NCBI RefSeq assembly: GCF_001440345.1
Contig: NZ_LJYX01000013.1
Coordinates: forward strand, 1 to 63,146
DNA length: 63,146 nt
Direction of reading: 5' to 3'
From: Colwellia sp. TT2012
GTDB taxonomy: Bacteria; Pseudomonadota; Gammaproteobacteria; Enterobacterales; Alteromonadaceae
Shown: positions 1 through 7,613 of the stretch, piece after piece
How positions within the stretch are numbered: the stretch's first letter is position 1
How the letters are laid out: each line of letters opens with the position of its first letter
Notes under the pieces: model-generated
The model's database searches: none
What the model saw: only the letters and a program-made list of their open reading frames with translations
What the model was told of the DNA's origin: nothing
Made by a program: the position numbers and the translations under genes

Positions 1-27
1 AATGAAAAGTATGTTATGTTTGTACAT

Positions 28-113
28 GTTAGCCTCCAGTTTATATTGTTTAACACATATATTATGGCTCTGGTTTTACTAACCCACGAATCTGGAGGCT
101 AGCACCTCGTGGG
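28..113 (+). promoter_or_regulatory. Two mutually exclusive hairpins upstream of first ORF
   Basis: GTTAGCCTCCAG (28-39) pairs with CTGGAGGCTAGC (92-103) with one mismatch. CCCACGA (83-89) pairs with TCGTGGG (107-113). The second hairpin encloses the right arm of the first, so both cannot form fully together. They lie in the leader of the ORF at 146. This could be attenuator-like or a decayed cassette end. Function is inferred only. Confidence 0.3.
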
Positions 114-145
114 AGTCATTATGTCTATGTGTAAAGGAGTACCTA

Positions 146-346
146 ATGTCGGATTCAACTAAATTAGCAAAGTTCATAGAGTATTTGGCTATTTTTTTAG
201 CTGCATTTTCAAGTGTCGATTTTATTATGGATTTCGTGAGGCTAGATTTTGGGTTTGCGACTCTTAAAAGTTTTGGAATGTTAGCCTTATCTATTTTCCT
301 ATATTTGTCTATTAAGAGACCTGAGCTTTTCAAAACGAAGCTATAA
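146..346 (+). CDS. Small two-helix membrane protein, cassette-borne
   Basis: This is a 66-residue protein of no recognised family. A hydrophobic stretch near residues 11-30 and another near 41-57 suggest two membrane helices, and the C-terminus is basic. The ATG at 146 is preceded by AAAGGAG at a good distance. An attC follows directly (366-468), so the gene is a typical single-ORF integron cassette. The opposite-strand reading frame across this region covers the attC and is a shadow. Confidence 0.6.
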   Translation: MSDSTKLAKFIEYLAIFLAAFSSVDFIMDFVRLDFGFATLKSFGMLALSIFLYLSIKRPELFKTKL

Positions 347-365
347 CCTCTCAATTTAAATTTAC

Positions 366-468
366 ACATAACAAGAAAATAAACTAGGACACGTAACAGT
401 TGGCTACGTTTCGCTTCGCTACACAATTTTAGCCAACCATTACTTAGCCTGTTATTTAGGCGTTATAA
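366..468 (+). other. attC site
   Basis: The 5' box ACATAAC (366) and 3' box GTTATAA (462) flank paired arms CAGTTGGCT and AGCCAACCA around a short palindromic spacer (TTTCGCTTCGC). It terminates the cassette of the small membrane protein. Confidence 0.85.
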
Positions 469-510
469 GCAACGAAAGTTTAGTGTTAATTTTAAGCAAG
501 GAATGATCAA

Positions 511-1137
511 TTGTATAAGCTTTATTATTACCCCAATAATGCTAGTTTAGCTCCCCATTTTTTATTGCATGAAATGAATTTAGAGTATGAATTACAACTA
601 GTGGATCGTAAATCAAATACCCAAAAATCAACGGAGTATTTAAAATTAAATCCGGCTGGGCGAATTCCTACTTTAATTGATGGCTCATTAGTTCTTTTTG
701 AAAGCCCTGCTATTTGTATTCACCTTTGTGAACAAAATCCAAGTAAGAAATTAATCCCACCAGTAGGGAGCGTTGATAGAGCTAAATTCTTTCAGTGGCT
801 TACTTTTTTAAATAACACTCTTCAAGCTGAACTGATGGTATATTATTATCCACAAAAGCATACAACAGATGAATCCTGTATTCCCAGCATAATTAAAGCA
901 CAAGAAGAGCGTATTTCAGAGGCTTTGTTAATTCTCGACAATCAGTTAAAGGGGAAAAATTTCCTTTTGGGAAATGATATATCTGCCTGTGATTTTTTCC
1001 TTTTTATGCTGGCTGAGTGGTCATTGAAAATAGAGAAATCACCACTCTCATTTCCTAGCCTTGGCTCGTACCTCAGAAAATTAGCTAAGCACGCTACTAT
1101 TCGTGAAGTTTGCAAAAAAGAGAATATAAGGCCTTAA
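511..1137 (+). CDS. Glutathione S-transferase family protein
   Basis: This 208-residue protein is a cytosolic GST. Residues 1-80 form the thioredoxin-like domain, with the cis-proline segment GRIPTL (Pro53) and the Glu-Ser pair ESPA (64-65) that bind glutathione. Residues 90-200 are the all-helical domain. Length is typical. The start is TTG at 511, with AAGGAA about seven bases upstream; no in-frame ATG fits better. It would conjugate or reduce electrophilic compounds in the cytoplasm, but the substrate cannot be told. It is a single-gene cassette between attC sites at 366-468 and 1174-1295. Confidence 0.85.
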   Translation: MYKLYYYPNNASLAPHFLLHEMNLEYELQLVDRKSNTQKSTEYLKLNPAGRIPTLIDGSLVLFESPAICIHLCEQNPSKKLIPPVGSVDRAKFFQWLTFLNNTLQAELMVYYYPQKHTTDESCIPSIIKAQEERISEALLILDNQLKGKNFLLGNDISACDFFLFMLAEWSLKIEKSPLSFPSLGSYLRKLAKHATIREVCKKENIRP

Positions 1138-1173
1138 ACTATTTGAGTAATTGCTCCTAGTATCCAGTTTAGG

Positions 1174-1295
1174 TTATACAACACCCGAAAAATATGCGAA
1201 ATTAGTATTTTGAAATGTGTTTACGAAAGTGGTGTAAGATCACTTCGCTTCAAATTATAGCCAACTATTAATTTCCGCTTATTGCGGCGTTAGTG
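1174..1295 (+). other. attC site, degenerate 5' half
   Basis: The 3' half is canonical (AGCCAACTATT... then GTTAGTG at 1289). The 5' half, near ATACAAC at 1175, has lost the usual CAGTTGGCT arm, so the site is probably weak or dead. Confidence 0.55.
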
Positions 1296-1348
1296 GGCTT
1301 GACCGTACGGTGATTTACTTCTAATTATATTACTATCCAAGGATCGAC

Positions 1349-2251
1349 ATGATAAAAATAATAGGAATGATACTGGCAATTACTTTTTCTCTAGTTTTTG
1401 GATATTGGTATAGCTTTTTAGCTCTTGATGAAATACCAATGGAGCAAGCAGAAATCATACAACAATATCAGTATAATTCTGAACAAGCTGTTGAGTTGAT
1501 TTTAACGGAAATAGAACCACATCTATTCACTTTTACTTACAAATCATTTGACCAAAGCCTTGTTAACGGTCAAATTTCCTACCCTAAGAACCAAGCAGAT
1601 AAATATCCTGTACTTATTGGTATTTCAGCTATGGGGAGAGGGTATCAACGATGGTGGTCTGAATCTTTTAAGGGTCGACCAACTGTGACACAAGTAAATA
1701 AAATTACGGAACTTGCTGATAAAAATGGTTATGTAGTTATTTCAATAGATGCTAGATATCATGGTAAAAGAAAAAATCCTGACAGAACTTTAAGATCTAT
1801 CATGAATGATTTACACTTTTTTGGCGATAAAACTGATTATGAAGCTATGATTAAAAATACTGTAATAGATCATCGTGTCCTGTTGGACTGGGTATCACAG
1901 CAGAATAACTTAGATAAAAGTAATATTTCTGTTGTTGGCTATAGTATGGGCGGACAAATTGGTTTGATTTTAGCTAGTCTCGATCAGAGAATTAGCAAAA
2001 TAATTTCTATTGTACCTCCGTATCTTGACGATAAAACCGCGCTTGTTGCACCTAAGAATTTCATATCACTTTTAAAAAACCAAGATGTATTATTGCTTAC
2101 AGCTGACGATGATGAAAATGCATCAAAAAGTGAAAATAATTTTATTTTTAAACATATATCATCGCCTAAAAAAGTAAGAATTGATTTTTCTGGCGGTCAT
2201 ATATTACCAGATGATTATGTCGATAGTTTATCTGATTTCTTAGCAGGTTAA
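1349..2251 (+). CDS. Membrane-anchored alpha/beta hydrolase
   Basis: This 300-residue protein begins with a hydrophobic signal or anchor (residues 3-25), so it probably acts outside the cytoplasmic membrane. The alpha/beta-hydrolase fold is shown by the nucleophile elbow GYSMGG (Ser199), an acidic stretch TADDDE (candidate Asp) and the late histidine in SGGH (about 283). It resembles dienelactone hydrolase or prolyl-oligopeptidase-like esterases. The substrate is unknown. ATG 1349 follows an AAGGA ribosome site. It is a one-gene cassette. Other secreted or anchored hydrolases of this superfamily occur in the middle and right arrays. Confidence 0.78.
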   Translation: MIKIIGMILAITFSLVFGYWYSFLALDEIPMEQAEIIQQYQYNSEQAVELILTEIEPHLFTFTYKSFDQSLVNGQISYPKNQADKYPVLIGISAMGRGYQRWWSESFKGRPTVTQVNKITELADKNGYVVISIDARYHGKRKNPDRTLRSIMNDLHFFGDKTDYEAMIKNTVIDHRVLLDWVSQQNNLDKSNISVVGYSMGGQIGLILASLDQRISKIISIVPPYLDDKTALVAPKNFISLLKNQDVLLLTADDDENASKSENNFIFKHISSPKKVRIDFSGGHILPDDYVDSLSDFLAG

Positions 2252-2267
2252 GCCGTTGCGCATAGCC

Positions 2268-2365
2268 CACTAATAAGTGTTTTCAAGACGGCCACAAACA
2301 GCTGGCTGTGCTCGTTCCTCGCTATTATAGCCAGCTATTTTTAGCCGCTTAATGTGGCGTTGAGG
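2268..2365 (+). other. attC site
   Basis: The boxes are CACTAAT (2268) and GTTGAGG (2359), with arms CAGCTGGCT and AGCCAGCTA. The left box has AAT for AAC. The arms carry a compensated change (CTGG/CCAG) compared with the TTGG/CCAA of other sites. Confidence 0.8.
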
Positions 2366-2513
2366 CTGTAGAATAACTAATTCAGCCAAAAAACTAGTTT
2401 TTTGTGCTTCTGTATCGCAAAGTAGAAGATTAACTCGATATAGGTAATGCATTTAGTACCCCGATTTTAGGGGTGATTTACAATGAACGAGTTATTCTAC
2501 AAGCTCGTTATGT
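2359..2513 (+). repeat. ORF-less ~155-bp cassette, family 1, copy 1
   Basis: The segment from GTTGAGG (2359) to GTTATGT (2507-2513) is a complete cassette unit with no gene. Its ends are inverted repeats (GTAGAATAACT / AGTTATTCTAC). It contains a conserved block with TTAACTCGATATAGGTAATG and a short hairpin ACCCC-loop-GGGGT. A Shine-Dalgarno-like AGGGGTGA precedes an 11-codon ORF at 2483-2515. The next coding start is at 2564. Promoter or leader function is inferred. Confidence 0.75.
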
Positions 2514-2563
2514 GATTCGCCAAGTAAGGCATCTATAAATCTAAATTAATGGAATATCTATAA

Positions 2564-2941
2564 ATGAATAAATTGAGTAAAGAGTATTTAACGGAATGTA
2601 AAAATGCTCTTGACGTGGAGCAGACTCACAGTTTATCAACCACTGATAATTGGTCACATGTTAATAGAGAACTTGTCCATCAAGACTGGGATGTTCTATA
2701 TAAAAAATTAGCAAAATACGCCGATGAAATAGCAGTTGATAACACAAGTGTTCAAACGTTAATGGAAGAGCACTTTGAAATCGCTTGTCGATTTTATACC
2801 CCATCAAAAGAAGCATATATCGGTATGGGGATTTTTTATAAAGAAAATGAAGATATGAAAAAATTCCATAATGCTTACCACCCCGAAATGGTTGATTATT
2901 TGGGTGATGCAATAGTTCATTACGCAGGTAATAATTTATAA
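2564..2941 (+). CDS. TipAS-like ligand-binding domain protein
   Basis: This 125-residue all-helical protein resembles the TipAS antibiotic-recognition domain found at the C-terminus of TipA/MerR-type regulators. The spacing of W-x2-H, the SVQTLMEEH segment, FYTPSKEAY and the final DYLGDAIVHYA fits that family. There is no DNA-binding domain, so it could sequester a thiopeptide-like or other hydrophobic ligand. That is inference. It is a cassette gene directly downstream of a family-1 ORF-less cassette and followed by attC 2946-3037. No strong ribosome site is visible before ATG 2564. Confidence 0.65.
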   Translation: MNKLSKEYLTECKNALDVEQTHSLSTTDNWSHVNRELVHQDWDVLYKKLAKYADEIAVDNTSVQTLMEEHFEIACRFYTPSKEAYIGMGIFYKENEDMKKFHNAYHPEMVDYLGDAIVHYAGNNL

Positions 2942-2945
2942 AATC

Positions 2946-3037
2946 ACATAACAAGTTGCTCAAACGGAAAAATAACAGTTGGCCATCGCTTCGCGATTAT
3001 AGCCAACCATTATTTTCCGCTTAGCAAAGCGTTATAA
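2946..3037 (+). other. attC site
   Basis: ACATAAC (2946) and GTTATAA (3031) flank arms CAGTTGGCC and AGCCAACCA with a CGCTTCGCG spacer. Confidence 0.85.
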
Positions 3038-3057
3038 AGCTAGGGAAGGTTTTGCGT

Positions 3058-3453
3058 ATGAGAAAACTATCAGTATTAATTTTTGTTAGCTTCATATTAC
3101 TCCAATGGACAAGCTTTGCTGAAGCATCGTCTCTTCAAGAAGCATACGATAATCATAAAAGTGATGTTCAGGTTCAGGGAATTGGTACTGTTGTCCGTAT
3201 ATTAAATGACGATAATAAAGGCTCGCGCCATCAAAAATTCATTCTTAAACTTTCATCTGGTCAAACTATCTTAATCGCTCATAACATCGATCTTGCGCCA
3301 AGAATTAAATCAATTTCCAACGGTGACCAAGTCCAATTTTATGGTGAATATGAGTGGAACAAAAAAGGTGGTGTGGTTCACTGGACTCATAAAGATCCAA
3401 ACGGGTATCATGTTGGTGGTTGGTTAAAGCACAAAGGTAAAACGTACCAATAG
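3058..3453 (+). CDS. DUF3465 family secreted protein
   Basis: A 131-residue exported protein of the DUF3465 family. Residues 1-22 are a signal peptide ending near FAEAS. The mature part is an OB-like beta domain with the family hallmark GEYEWNKKGGVVHWTHKDP and a C-terminal GGWLKHKGKTY. ATG 3058 is preferred over the upstream TTG at 3052 because GGAAGG sits eight bases before it. Family function is unknown; members are small periplasmic proteins common in marine gammaproteobacteria. It is a single-gene cassette. Confidence 0.82.
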   Translation: MRKLSVLIFVSFILLQWTSFAEASSLQEAYDNHKSDVQVQGIGTVVRILNDDNKGSRHQKFILKLSSGQTILIAHNIDLAPRIKSISNGDQVQFYGEYEWNKKGGVVHWTHKDPNGYHVGGWLKHKGKTYQ

Positions 3454-3455
3454 CT

Positions 3456-3541
3456 TTATAACAAGCAAATTAATAAGGACAAAAAACAGTTGGCTGTTTT
3501 CGTTCTTCAACAATTATTTGCCCATTATTAGGGCGTTAGGT
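3456..3541 (+). other. attC site
   Basis: TTATAAC (3456) begins the site just past the stop codon and GTTAGGT (3535) ends it. The arm CAGTTGGCT is present. The partner arm is eroded (CAATTATTTGCCC), so folding would be weaker than in its neighbours. Confidence 0.7.
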
Positions 3542-3548
3542 TACTAAT

Positions 3549-3749
3549 ATGCGGTGTCCATCTTGCAGTTACCGAAGAAATAAAAATGAATGTAATCCTC
3601 ATTGGCAATGCCCTAAATGCGAAAAAGCATATAACAAATTTCAGCCTAAAACTTTAAATAGAGGTTCAGATTTTGAAAGCTCTGTTAGTGATAAAGATAA
3701 GGTTCAAGACTTTATAACTAATTGTGCTTCTAATGATAAAGTTATATAA
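3549..3749 (+). CDS. Small zinc-ribbon protein
   Basis: This 66-residue protein begins with CPSC (residues 3-6) and continues with CPKC (about 21-24), the two knuckles of a zinc ribbon. It ends in a polar acidic tail. The ATG lies only eight bases from the attC end. No partner or function can be assigned. It is followed by about 200 bp without a gene and then by only the 3' half of an attC. Confidence 0.6.
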   Translation: MRCPSCSYRRNKNECNPHWQCPKCEKAYNKFQPKTLNRGSDFESSVSDKDKVQDFITNCASNDKVI

Positions 3750-3948
3750 ACTATAGTCGTTTCTATTTTTCCTATTTTGGGATATTGATGAGTTTTTAAC
3801 TGAAGGTGTTTTTTATATCTCTAATTATTATGAGCATTATCAGATACACCAGGGGAAGGATTGGTTTATTTTTATTATCTGACTATTACTCCTACTCTTT
3901 TTGATCGCATTGTAGTTTTTATCGGGGGAAGATCACAGGTGACAGTTG

Positions 3949-4014
3949 GCTACGTTTCGCTTCGCTACATAATTTTAGCCAACCATTACTTAGCCTGTTA
4001 TTTAGGCGTTGAGG
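3949..4014 (+). other. attC 3' half
   Basis: ACAGTTGGCT through GTTGAGG (4008) matches other attC sites almost exactly. The usual left box and TAACAAGAAAATAAAC lead are replaced by unrelated sequence (3750-3948), so the left end was lost. Confidence 0.65.
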
Positions 4015-4163
4015 CTGTAGAATAACTAATTCAGCCAAAACAACTAGTTTTTTGTGCTTCTGTATCGCACAGTAGAAGATTAACTCGATATAGGTAATGC
4101 ATTTAGTACCCCGATTTTAGGGGTGATTTACAATGAACGAGTTATTCTACAAGCTCGTTATGC
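4008..4163 (+). repeat. ORF-less cassette, family 1, copy 2
   Basis: Nearly identical to copy 1 over its full length, with the same terminal inverted repeat, ACCCC/GGGGT hairpin and AGGGGTGA followed by an ATG at 4133. It ends in GTTATGC (4157), sixteen bases before the lipoprotein start codon. Here the leader reading frame does not stop at the cassette edge but runs on past the lipoprotein start in another frame. Confidence 0.78.
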
Positions 4164-4178
4164 GTACATGGAGTACAC

Positions 4179-4688
4179 ATGAGACTGTTTTTATTCATCT
4201 TATCTACAATATTGCTCAATGGGTGTGTTGCTTCGTCATACATTGCTTCAATCGGAGCTAAATCAATACATGCAGATACTCGTATTCACTTAACGAATAC
4301 AAATTTAATCTACGCAGAAAGGATTTCTTTCCCATTAGGCTTTATGGAAGGAAATGCCTTACCATTTACTAATTTACATATTGATAATGAACCTTATGAT
4401 ACCGTCTCTGTGAAATTTAATTACGAAGATATTATTTGGACTGAAAAAGGCTCAACAAGAGGTAAAATAGATCTATTGGTCAAAGGGGAATTACTTACTT
4501 TTTCAGTTTTTAAATCTCATAATTGGGTTGAATTAGAATATGATTATAGGACTTGGTATAGCTACCCTTCTCAAAGTTTACTGATACTTAGTATCCCAGC
4601 GGATGTAGTTATAACAACTATCGCATTACCTATAATAGGCTTGGGGATGTTGGTTATTGGTTTAACTATGGAGCCACCATTACACTAA
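4179..4688 (+). CDS. Lipoprotein with C-terminal membrane helix
   Basis: A 169-residue protein of unknown family. The signal ends with the lipobox LLNGC (Cys about 16), so the N-terminus is lipidated. The middle is beta-rich. Residues about 140-163 form a hydrophobic helix containing LPIIGLGMLVIG, unusual for a lipoprotein. GGAG lies five bases before ATG 4179. It is directly downstream of family-1 ORF-less copy 2 and is followed by a truncated attC. Confidence 0.68.
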   Translation: MRLFLFILSTILLNGCVASSYIASIGAKSIHADTRIHLTNTNLIYAERISFPLGFMEGNALPFTNLHIDNEPYDTVSVKFNYEDIIWTEKGSTRGKIDLLVKGELLTFSVFKSHNWVELEYDYRTWYSYPSQSLLILSIPADVVITTIALPIIGLGMLVIGLTMEPPLH

Positions 4689-4690
4689 TA

Positions 4691-4721
4691 CGCCTAACAA
4701 GCACTCAAACGGAACAAAAAC
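4691..4721 (+). other. attC 5' half fused to next ORF
   Basis: CGCCTAAC (4691) plus the lead AAGCACTCAAACGGAACAAA and CAG are attC-like. The sequence then passes straight into the next ORF with no 3' half, which indicates a deletion. Confidence 0.6.
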
Positions 4722-4722
4722 A

Positions 4723-5004
4723 GTGGTCTACATGATTGTTAAAAAAAAATATAAACCTATGCGTTCAATTTTTTATTTTAGTTTATATTGTCTTGGCTTA
4801 TTCGGTGTTATTAGTTGTGTTCTAGGAGGCTGGACTGTTGCAATATTTTCTATTATTGAAAATAACGGGGGTGATGCAGGTTTGGCAATAGTTATGGGAT
4901 GTGTAGTATTAATACCACCATACATAATTTGTGAGTTTTTACTTATGTTTACATCACAAAAAAATGACAAGCCAGACGAGAACTGGCCTAATATCAACAC
5001 CTAA
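4723..5004 (+). CDS. Two-helix membrane protein, possible N-terminal truncation
   Basis: This protein of up to 93 residues has hydrophobic segments near 16-42 and 52-77 and a polar C-terminus, and belongs to no recognised family. The reading frame opens inside the preceding half attC. GTG 4723 or ATG 4732 could serve as start, and neither has a ribosome site, so the original 5' end may have been lost in the deletion that removed the attC 3' half. Confidence 0.45.
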   Translation: MVYMIVKKKYKPMRSIFYFSLYCLGLFGVISCVLGGWTVAIFSIIENNGGDAGLAIVMGCVVLIPPYIICEFLLMFTSQKNDKPDENWPNINT

Positions 5005-5098
5005 TAAGAAAATCAACAGGGACACGTAACACTTGCTCGGTTCCACTTCGTTTCACATTTTAGCAAGTATTACTTAGCCCGTTATTTGGGCGTTGAGG
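4999..5098 (+). other. attC site
   Basis: ACCTAAT (4999) and GTTGAGG (5092) flank arms CACTTGCT and AGCAAGTAT. The changed arm pair (ACTTGC/GCAAGT) is compensated, so the fold is kept. Confidence 0.8.
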
Positions 5099-5248
5099 CT
5101 GTAGAATAACTAATTCAGTCAAAACTATTAAATTTTTGTACTCCTATATCGAACTGTAGACGATTAACTCAATATAGGTAATGCATTTTCCACCCCGCTT
5201 TTAGGGGGTAATTAATAACAAACGAGTAATTCTACAAGCTCGTTATAA
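5092..5248 (+). repeat. ORF-less cassette, family 1, copy 3
   Basis: A diverged copy sharing GTAGAATAACTAATTCAG, the block TTAACTCAATATAGGTAATG, a CCCC-loop-GGGG hairpin and the closing AATTCTACAAGCTC, ending GTTATAA (5242). The leader ATG of copies 1 and 2 is absent. The S41 peptidase starts 17 bases beyond its end. Confidence 0.75.
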
Positions 5249-5265
5249 GCCTAAAGGAATATCGC

Positions 5266-6489
5266 GTGAAGTTTCCCTTTTTATTTCTATTATCAATAAT
5301 CTCACTCCATTGCCATGGAATTACCGATGATGAGGTTAAAGCTTGGAAAGCTGACCTTGAGTTTTATTCTCAAACATTGTCAGAAAAACATATAGATCTT
5401 TTTCATACTATCTCTGAGCAAAGTTTTAGTGAAGAAGTAACACGACTTAAAGGTTCGCTAACTTCGTTAACGAACAACCAAGTTTTAGTTGAACTGATGA
5501 GACTAACGCACAAAGTTGGTGATGGACATACATCATTTCCCTTGTGGGGAGCTAATCTACACAGCTTTCCTATTCAGTTAAAGATGCTAGAAGAAAAGCT
5601 TTATGTAATTAAAACAACCAAGGCTTTTAGACACCTCCTTGGTGCGAAGCTTGTGGGAATTAACGACATAAATGCAGAAGAAATCTACCGTTTATTTGCT
5701 CAACTAGCCCCTTTTTCTGAAAATAAATACTCAACGCAAGTAAGAGCAGCACAATATATCCCGAAAGCTGAATTACTTAATGGGTTAGGAGTTATTAACG
5801 ATGAACTTCAAGCTCGATTTACATTCAAAATTGGCGAAAAACTAATTGCGCAGCAACTAGAAGCTCATAGCTCAAATGAATACAGTCACCACCTCTCTTA
5901 TCAGAACAATGATTTTATTTCAGTTGAGGAAAAGCTAAACGAAAATCTTTGGTTTGGGGCCTTTAACAATAAAAAAGGGGTCTACTTTAAGTTTCGCCGC
6001 TACACATCAATGTCAAAAATGGAATCACTGGGCGAAGATTTATTATCTTTTATTAATAAAAATAAAATAGAAAAGTTAATAATTGATCTTAGAGACAATT
6101 ATGGAGGAGATTTTTTTGTAGGTTTAAAATTAGCTCAACTTCTTGTGTTGGCTGACAGTATTGATTGGAAGTCTGGCGTTTATGTTCTTATTGATAATGT
6201 TACATTTTCAGCTGCAATGAGTAACGCGGCCCAGTTTTCACAATTACTGAATGCAAAATTAGTTGGGGAGCCTACAGGCGCTAAACCTTCAGGTTATCAA
6301 GATATGGGGCAGTTTGATTTACCTAATTCCAAGCTAGAGGTGACGTATTCAAAGCGATTGTATCATTTTGATCGAGATCAAAAGGACGCATTATATCCAC
6401 ATGTCTATATAGGGGTTTCAATCGATGATTACATTTCAAAAAAGGATCCTCAATTGAAATGGATATTAAATGATATAGGTATGAATTAG
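5266..6489 (+). CDS. S41 family peptidase, secreted
   Basis: A 407-residue exported protease of the C-terminal-processing (S41) family. Residues 1-18 form a signal peptide. An N-terminal helical domain carries the KVGDGHTSF motif seen in tricorn/CTP-like members. The catalytic domain has DLRDNYGGD and the nucleophile segment TFSAAMSNA, followed by GEPTGAKPSGY. There is no clear PDZ domain. It starts with GTG 5266, preceded by AAAGGA. It probably cleaves extracytoplasmic peptides, target unknown. The cassette follows family-1 ORF-less copy 3. Confidence 0.82.
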   Translation: MKFPFLFLLSIISLHCHGITDDEVKAWKADLEFYSQTLSEKHIDLFHTISEQSFSEEVTRLKGSLTSLTNNQVLVELMRLTHKVGDGHTSFPLWGANLHSFPIQLKMLEEKLYVIKTTKAFRHLLGAKLVGINDINAEEIYRLFAQLAPFSENKYSTQVRAAQYIPKAELLNGLGVINDELQARFTFKIGEKLIAQQLEAHSSNEYSHHLSYQNNDFISVEEKLNENLWFGAFNNKKGVYFKFRRYTSMSKMESLGEDLLSFINKNKIEKLIIDLRDNYGGDFFVGLKLAQLLVLADSIDWKSGVYVLIDNVTFSAAMSNAAQFSQLLNAKLVGEPTGAKPSGYQDMGQFDLPNSKLEVTYSKRLYHFDRDQKDALYPHVYIGVSIDDYISKKDPQLKWILNDIGMN

Positions 6490-6494
6490 TCGGC

Positions 6495-6595
6495 TTATAA
6501 CAAGAAAATAAACTAGGACACGTACAGTTGGCTGCGTTTCGCTTCGCTACACATTTTAGCCAACTATTACTTAGCTCGTTATTTGGGCGTTAGCT
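6495..6595 (+). other. attC site
   Basis: TTATAAC (6495) and GTTAGCT (6589) flank arms CAGTTGGCT and AGCCAACTA. It is nearly identical to the attC at 366-468. Confidence 0.85.
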
Positions 6596-6618
6596 ATACA
6601 GGAGTTTTACTTCATATT

Positions 6619-6969
6619 ATGGATATTAAAAATCTAAAAGAAATATCGAATTGGCGGAAAAAAGATCACTGGCCTTCAGACTTCACAACGGAACAACTTC
6701 AGACTGCAACTTTTTGTCTGGATAATAATTCGCAAGTTTTGAAACATAAACACCATAAAGAAGATAATTTTTGGTATATCGTAAGCGGTAAGGGTACAGT
6801 TTTACTTGGTGATGAAGAGTTTGAGGTAATAGAGGGTGATTCTTTCATTATTCCAAAAGGTGTTGTTCACTCAGCAAAAACAGATTCCAATCATAAAATG
6901 CGAATATTGCAGGTTGAGTGTGTCGTTTATAGTAAATCAAAACCTGTAGTTAAGGTTACATCAGTATAG
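6619..6969 (+). CDS. Cupin domain protein
   Basis: A 116-residue single-domain cupin. Motif 1 is recognisable in VLKHKHHKEDNFWYIVSGKG, with metal-binding His and Glu, and motif 2 in GDSFIIPKGVVHSA. ATG 6619 is chosen because the reading frame upstream runs into the attC. The AGGAG at about 6600 is rather distant. Such small cupins bind a metal and act as isomerases, lyases or sugar-binding proteins; the specific role is unknown. Confidence 0.75.
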   Translation: MDIKNLKEISNWRKKDHWPSDFTTEQLQTATFCLDNNSQVLKHKHHKEDNFWYIVSGKGTVLLGDEEFEVIEGDSFIIPKGVVHSAKTDSNHKMRILQVECVVYSKSKPVVKVTSV

Positions 6970-7054
6970 CTAACTAGCTGTTAAACAATGACAAAACACT
7001 CCTTCGTCGCTTATTTTAGCCAACTACATTTTGCCTGTTAACAGGGCGTTATAT
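6968..7054 (+). other. attC site, degenerate left arm
   Basis: AGCTAAC (6968) overlaps the cupin stop codon and GTTATAT (7048) closes the site. The right arm AGCCAACTA is present, but its partner is eroded to CAAAACACTCC. Confidence 0.6.
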
Positions 7055-7130
7055 TGCACATGAGCATTGAAGTTTGAATCAACTCGAGTAAGTCAATTAA
7101 ACACATTTAACTTTAAAAGGAATAATTAAA

Positions 7131-7613
7131 GTGCCACATGCCTTCGAGACACAACATCGAATACCCAAGTTATCCTTATCCTTAAATAAACTCGTTTTAT
7201 TGACTTGTTTACTTGTGGTTTTTTATTTTGGATATGAAAAATATGCTTCGCATAAAACTGAGCAAGCTGAAACATCGGTCCTGATTTTAACCCCTAAAGT
7301 GAATGATATTTATTTTTTAGACTTCAGATTACTCGGTGATAAATTAGAAAGGAAGAACAAATATAAATTAGCAAAAGTTGTACGTGTTAGTGATGATAAC
7401 GTAGCCATAGTTTATGGAAGGGTTTTATATCAATGGCAATATTCAGTAGTAAATAGCATTCAGTATGGTGATTTAAGTAACGATGAATATTTTATGCTAA
7501 TACCGGAATATATTTCCTTTAGCCAAATTAAAGAAATGAGGGATGATGGCGCTATTTATTTAGTCAAACGACCTGTCAGAAATAAACTCTATGGCAATTT
7601 TGTAAGCCACTAG
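7131..7613 (+). CDS. Membrane-anchored protein of unknown family
   Basis: A 160-residue protein with one hydrophobic helix (about residues 20-37). The remaining 120 residues are outside or periplasmic, beta-rich and lack cysteines. The start is GTG 7131 behind AAAAGGAA. I do not recognise the family. It follows the last attC of the left array, and no attC is visible after it. It may therefore be the terminal cassette or a resident gene at the array border. Confidence 0.55.
   Translation: MPHAFETQHRIPKLSLSLNKLVLLTCLLVVFYFGYEKYASHKTEQAETSVLILTPKVNDIYFLDFRLLGDKLERKNKYKLAKVVRVSDDNVAIVYGRVLYQWQYSVVNSIQYGDLSNDEYFMLIPEYISFSQIKEMRDDGAIYLVKRPVRNKLYGNFVSH

Larger units (their letters stand above)
1..7613 (+). 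other. Left integron cassette array (+ orientation)
   Basis: About ten gene cassettes read rightward, each a single ORF followed by an attC-like site. These sites start with a (R)YYYAAC-type box, contain paired arms of the type CAGTTGGCT / AGCCAAC and end with GTTRRRY. No integrase lies beside the array within the window, so it is a cluster of attC sites lacking an integrase. It runs off the left edge. The last recognisable attC ends at 7054, and the final ORF (7131-7613) has no attC after it. Confidence 0.88.
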
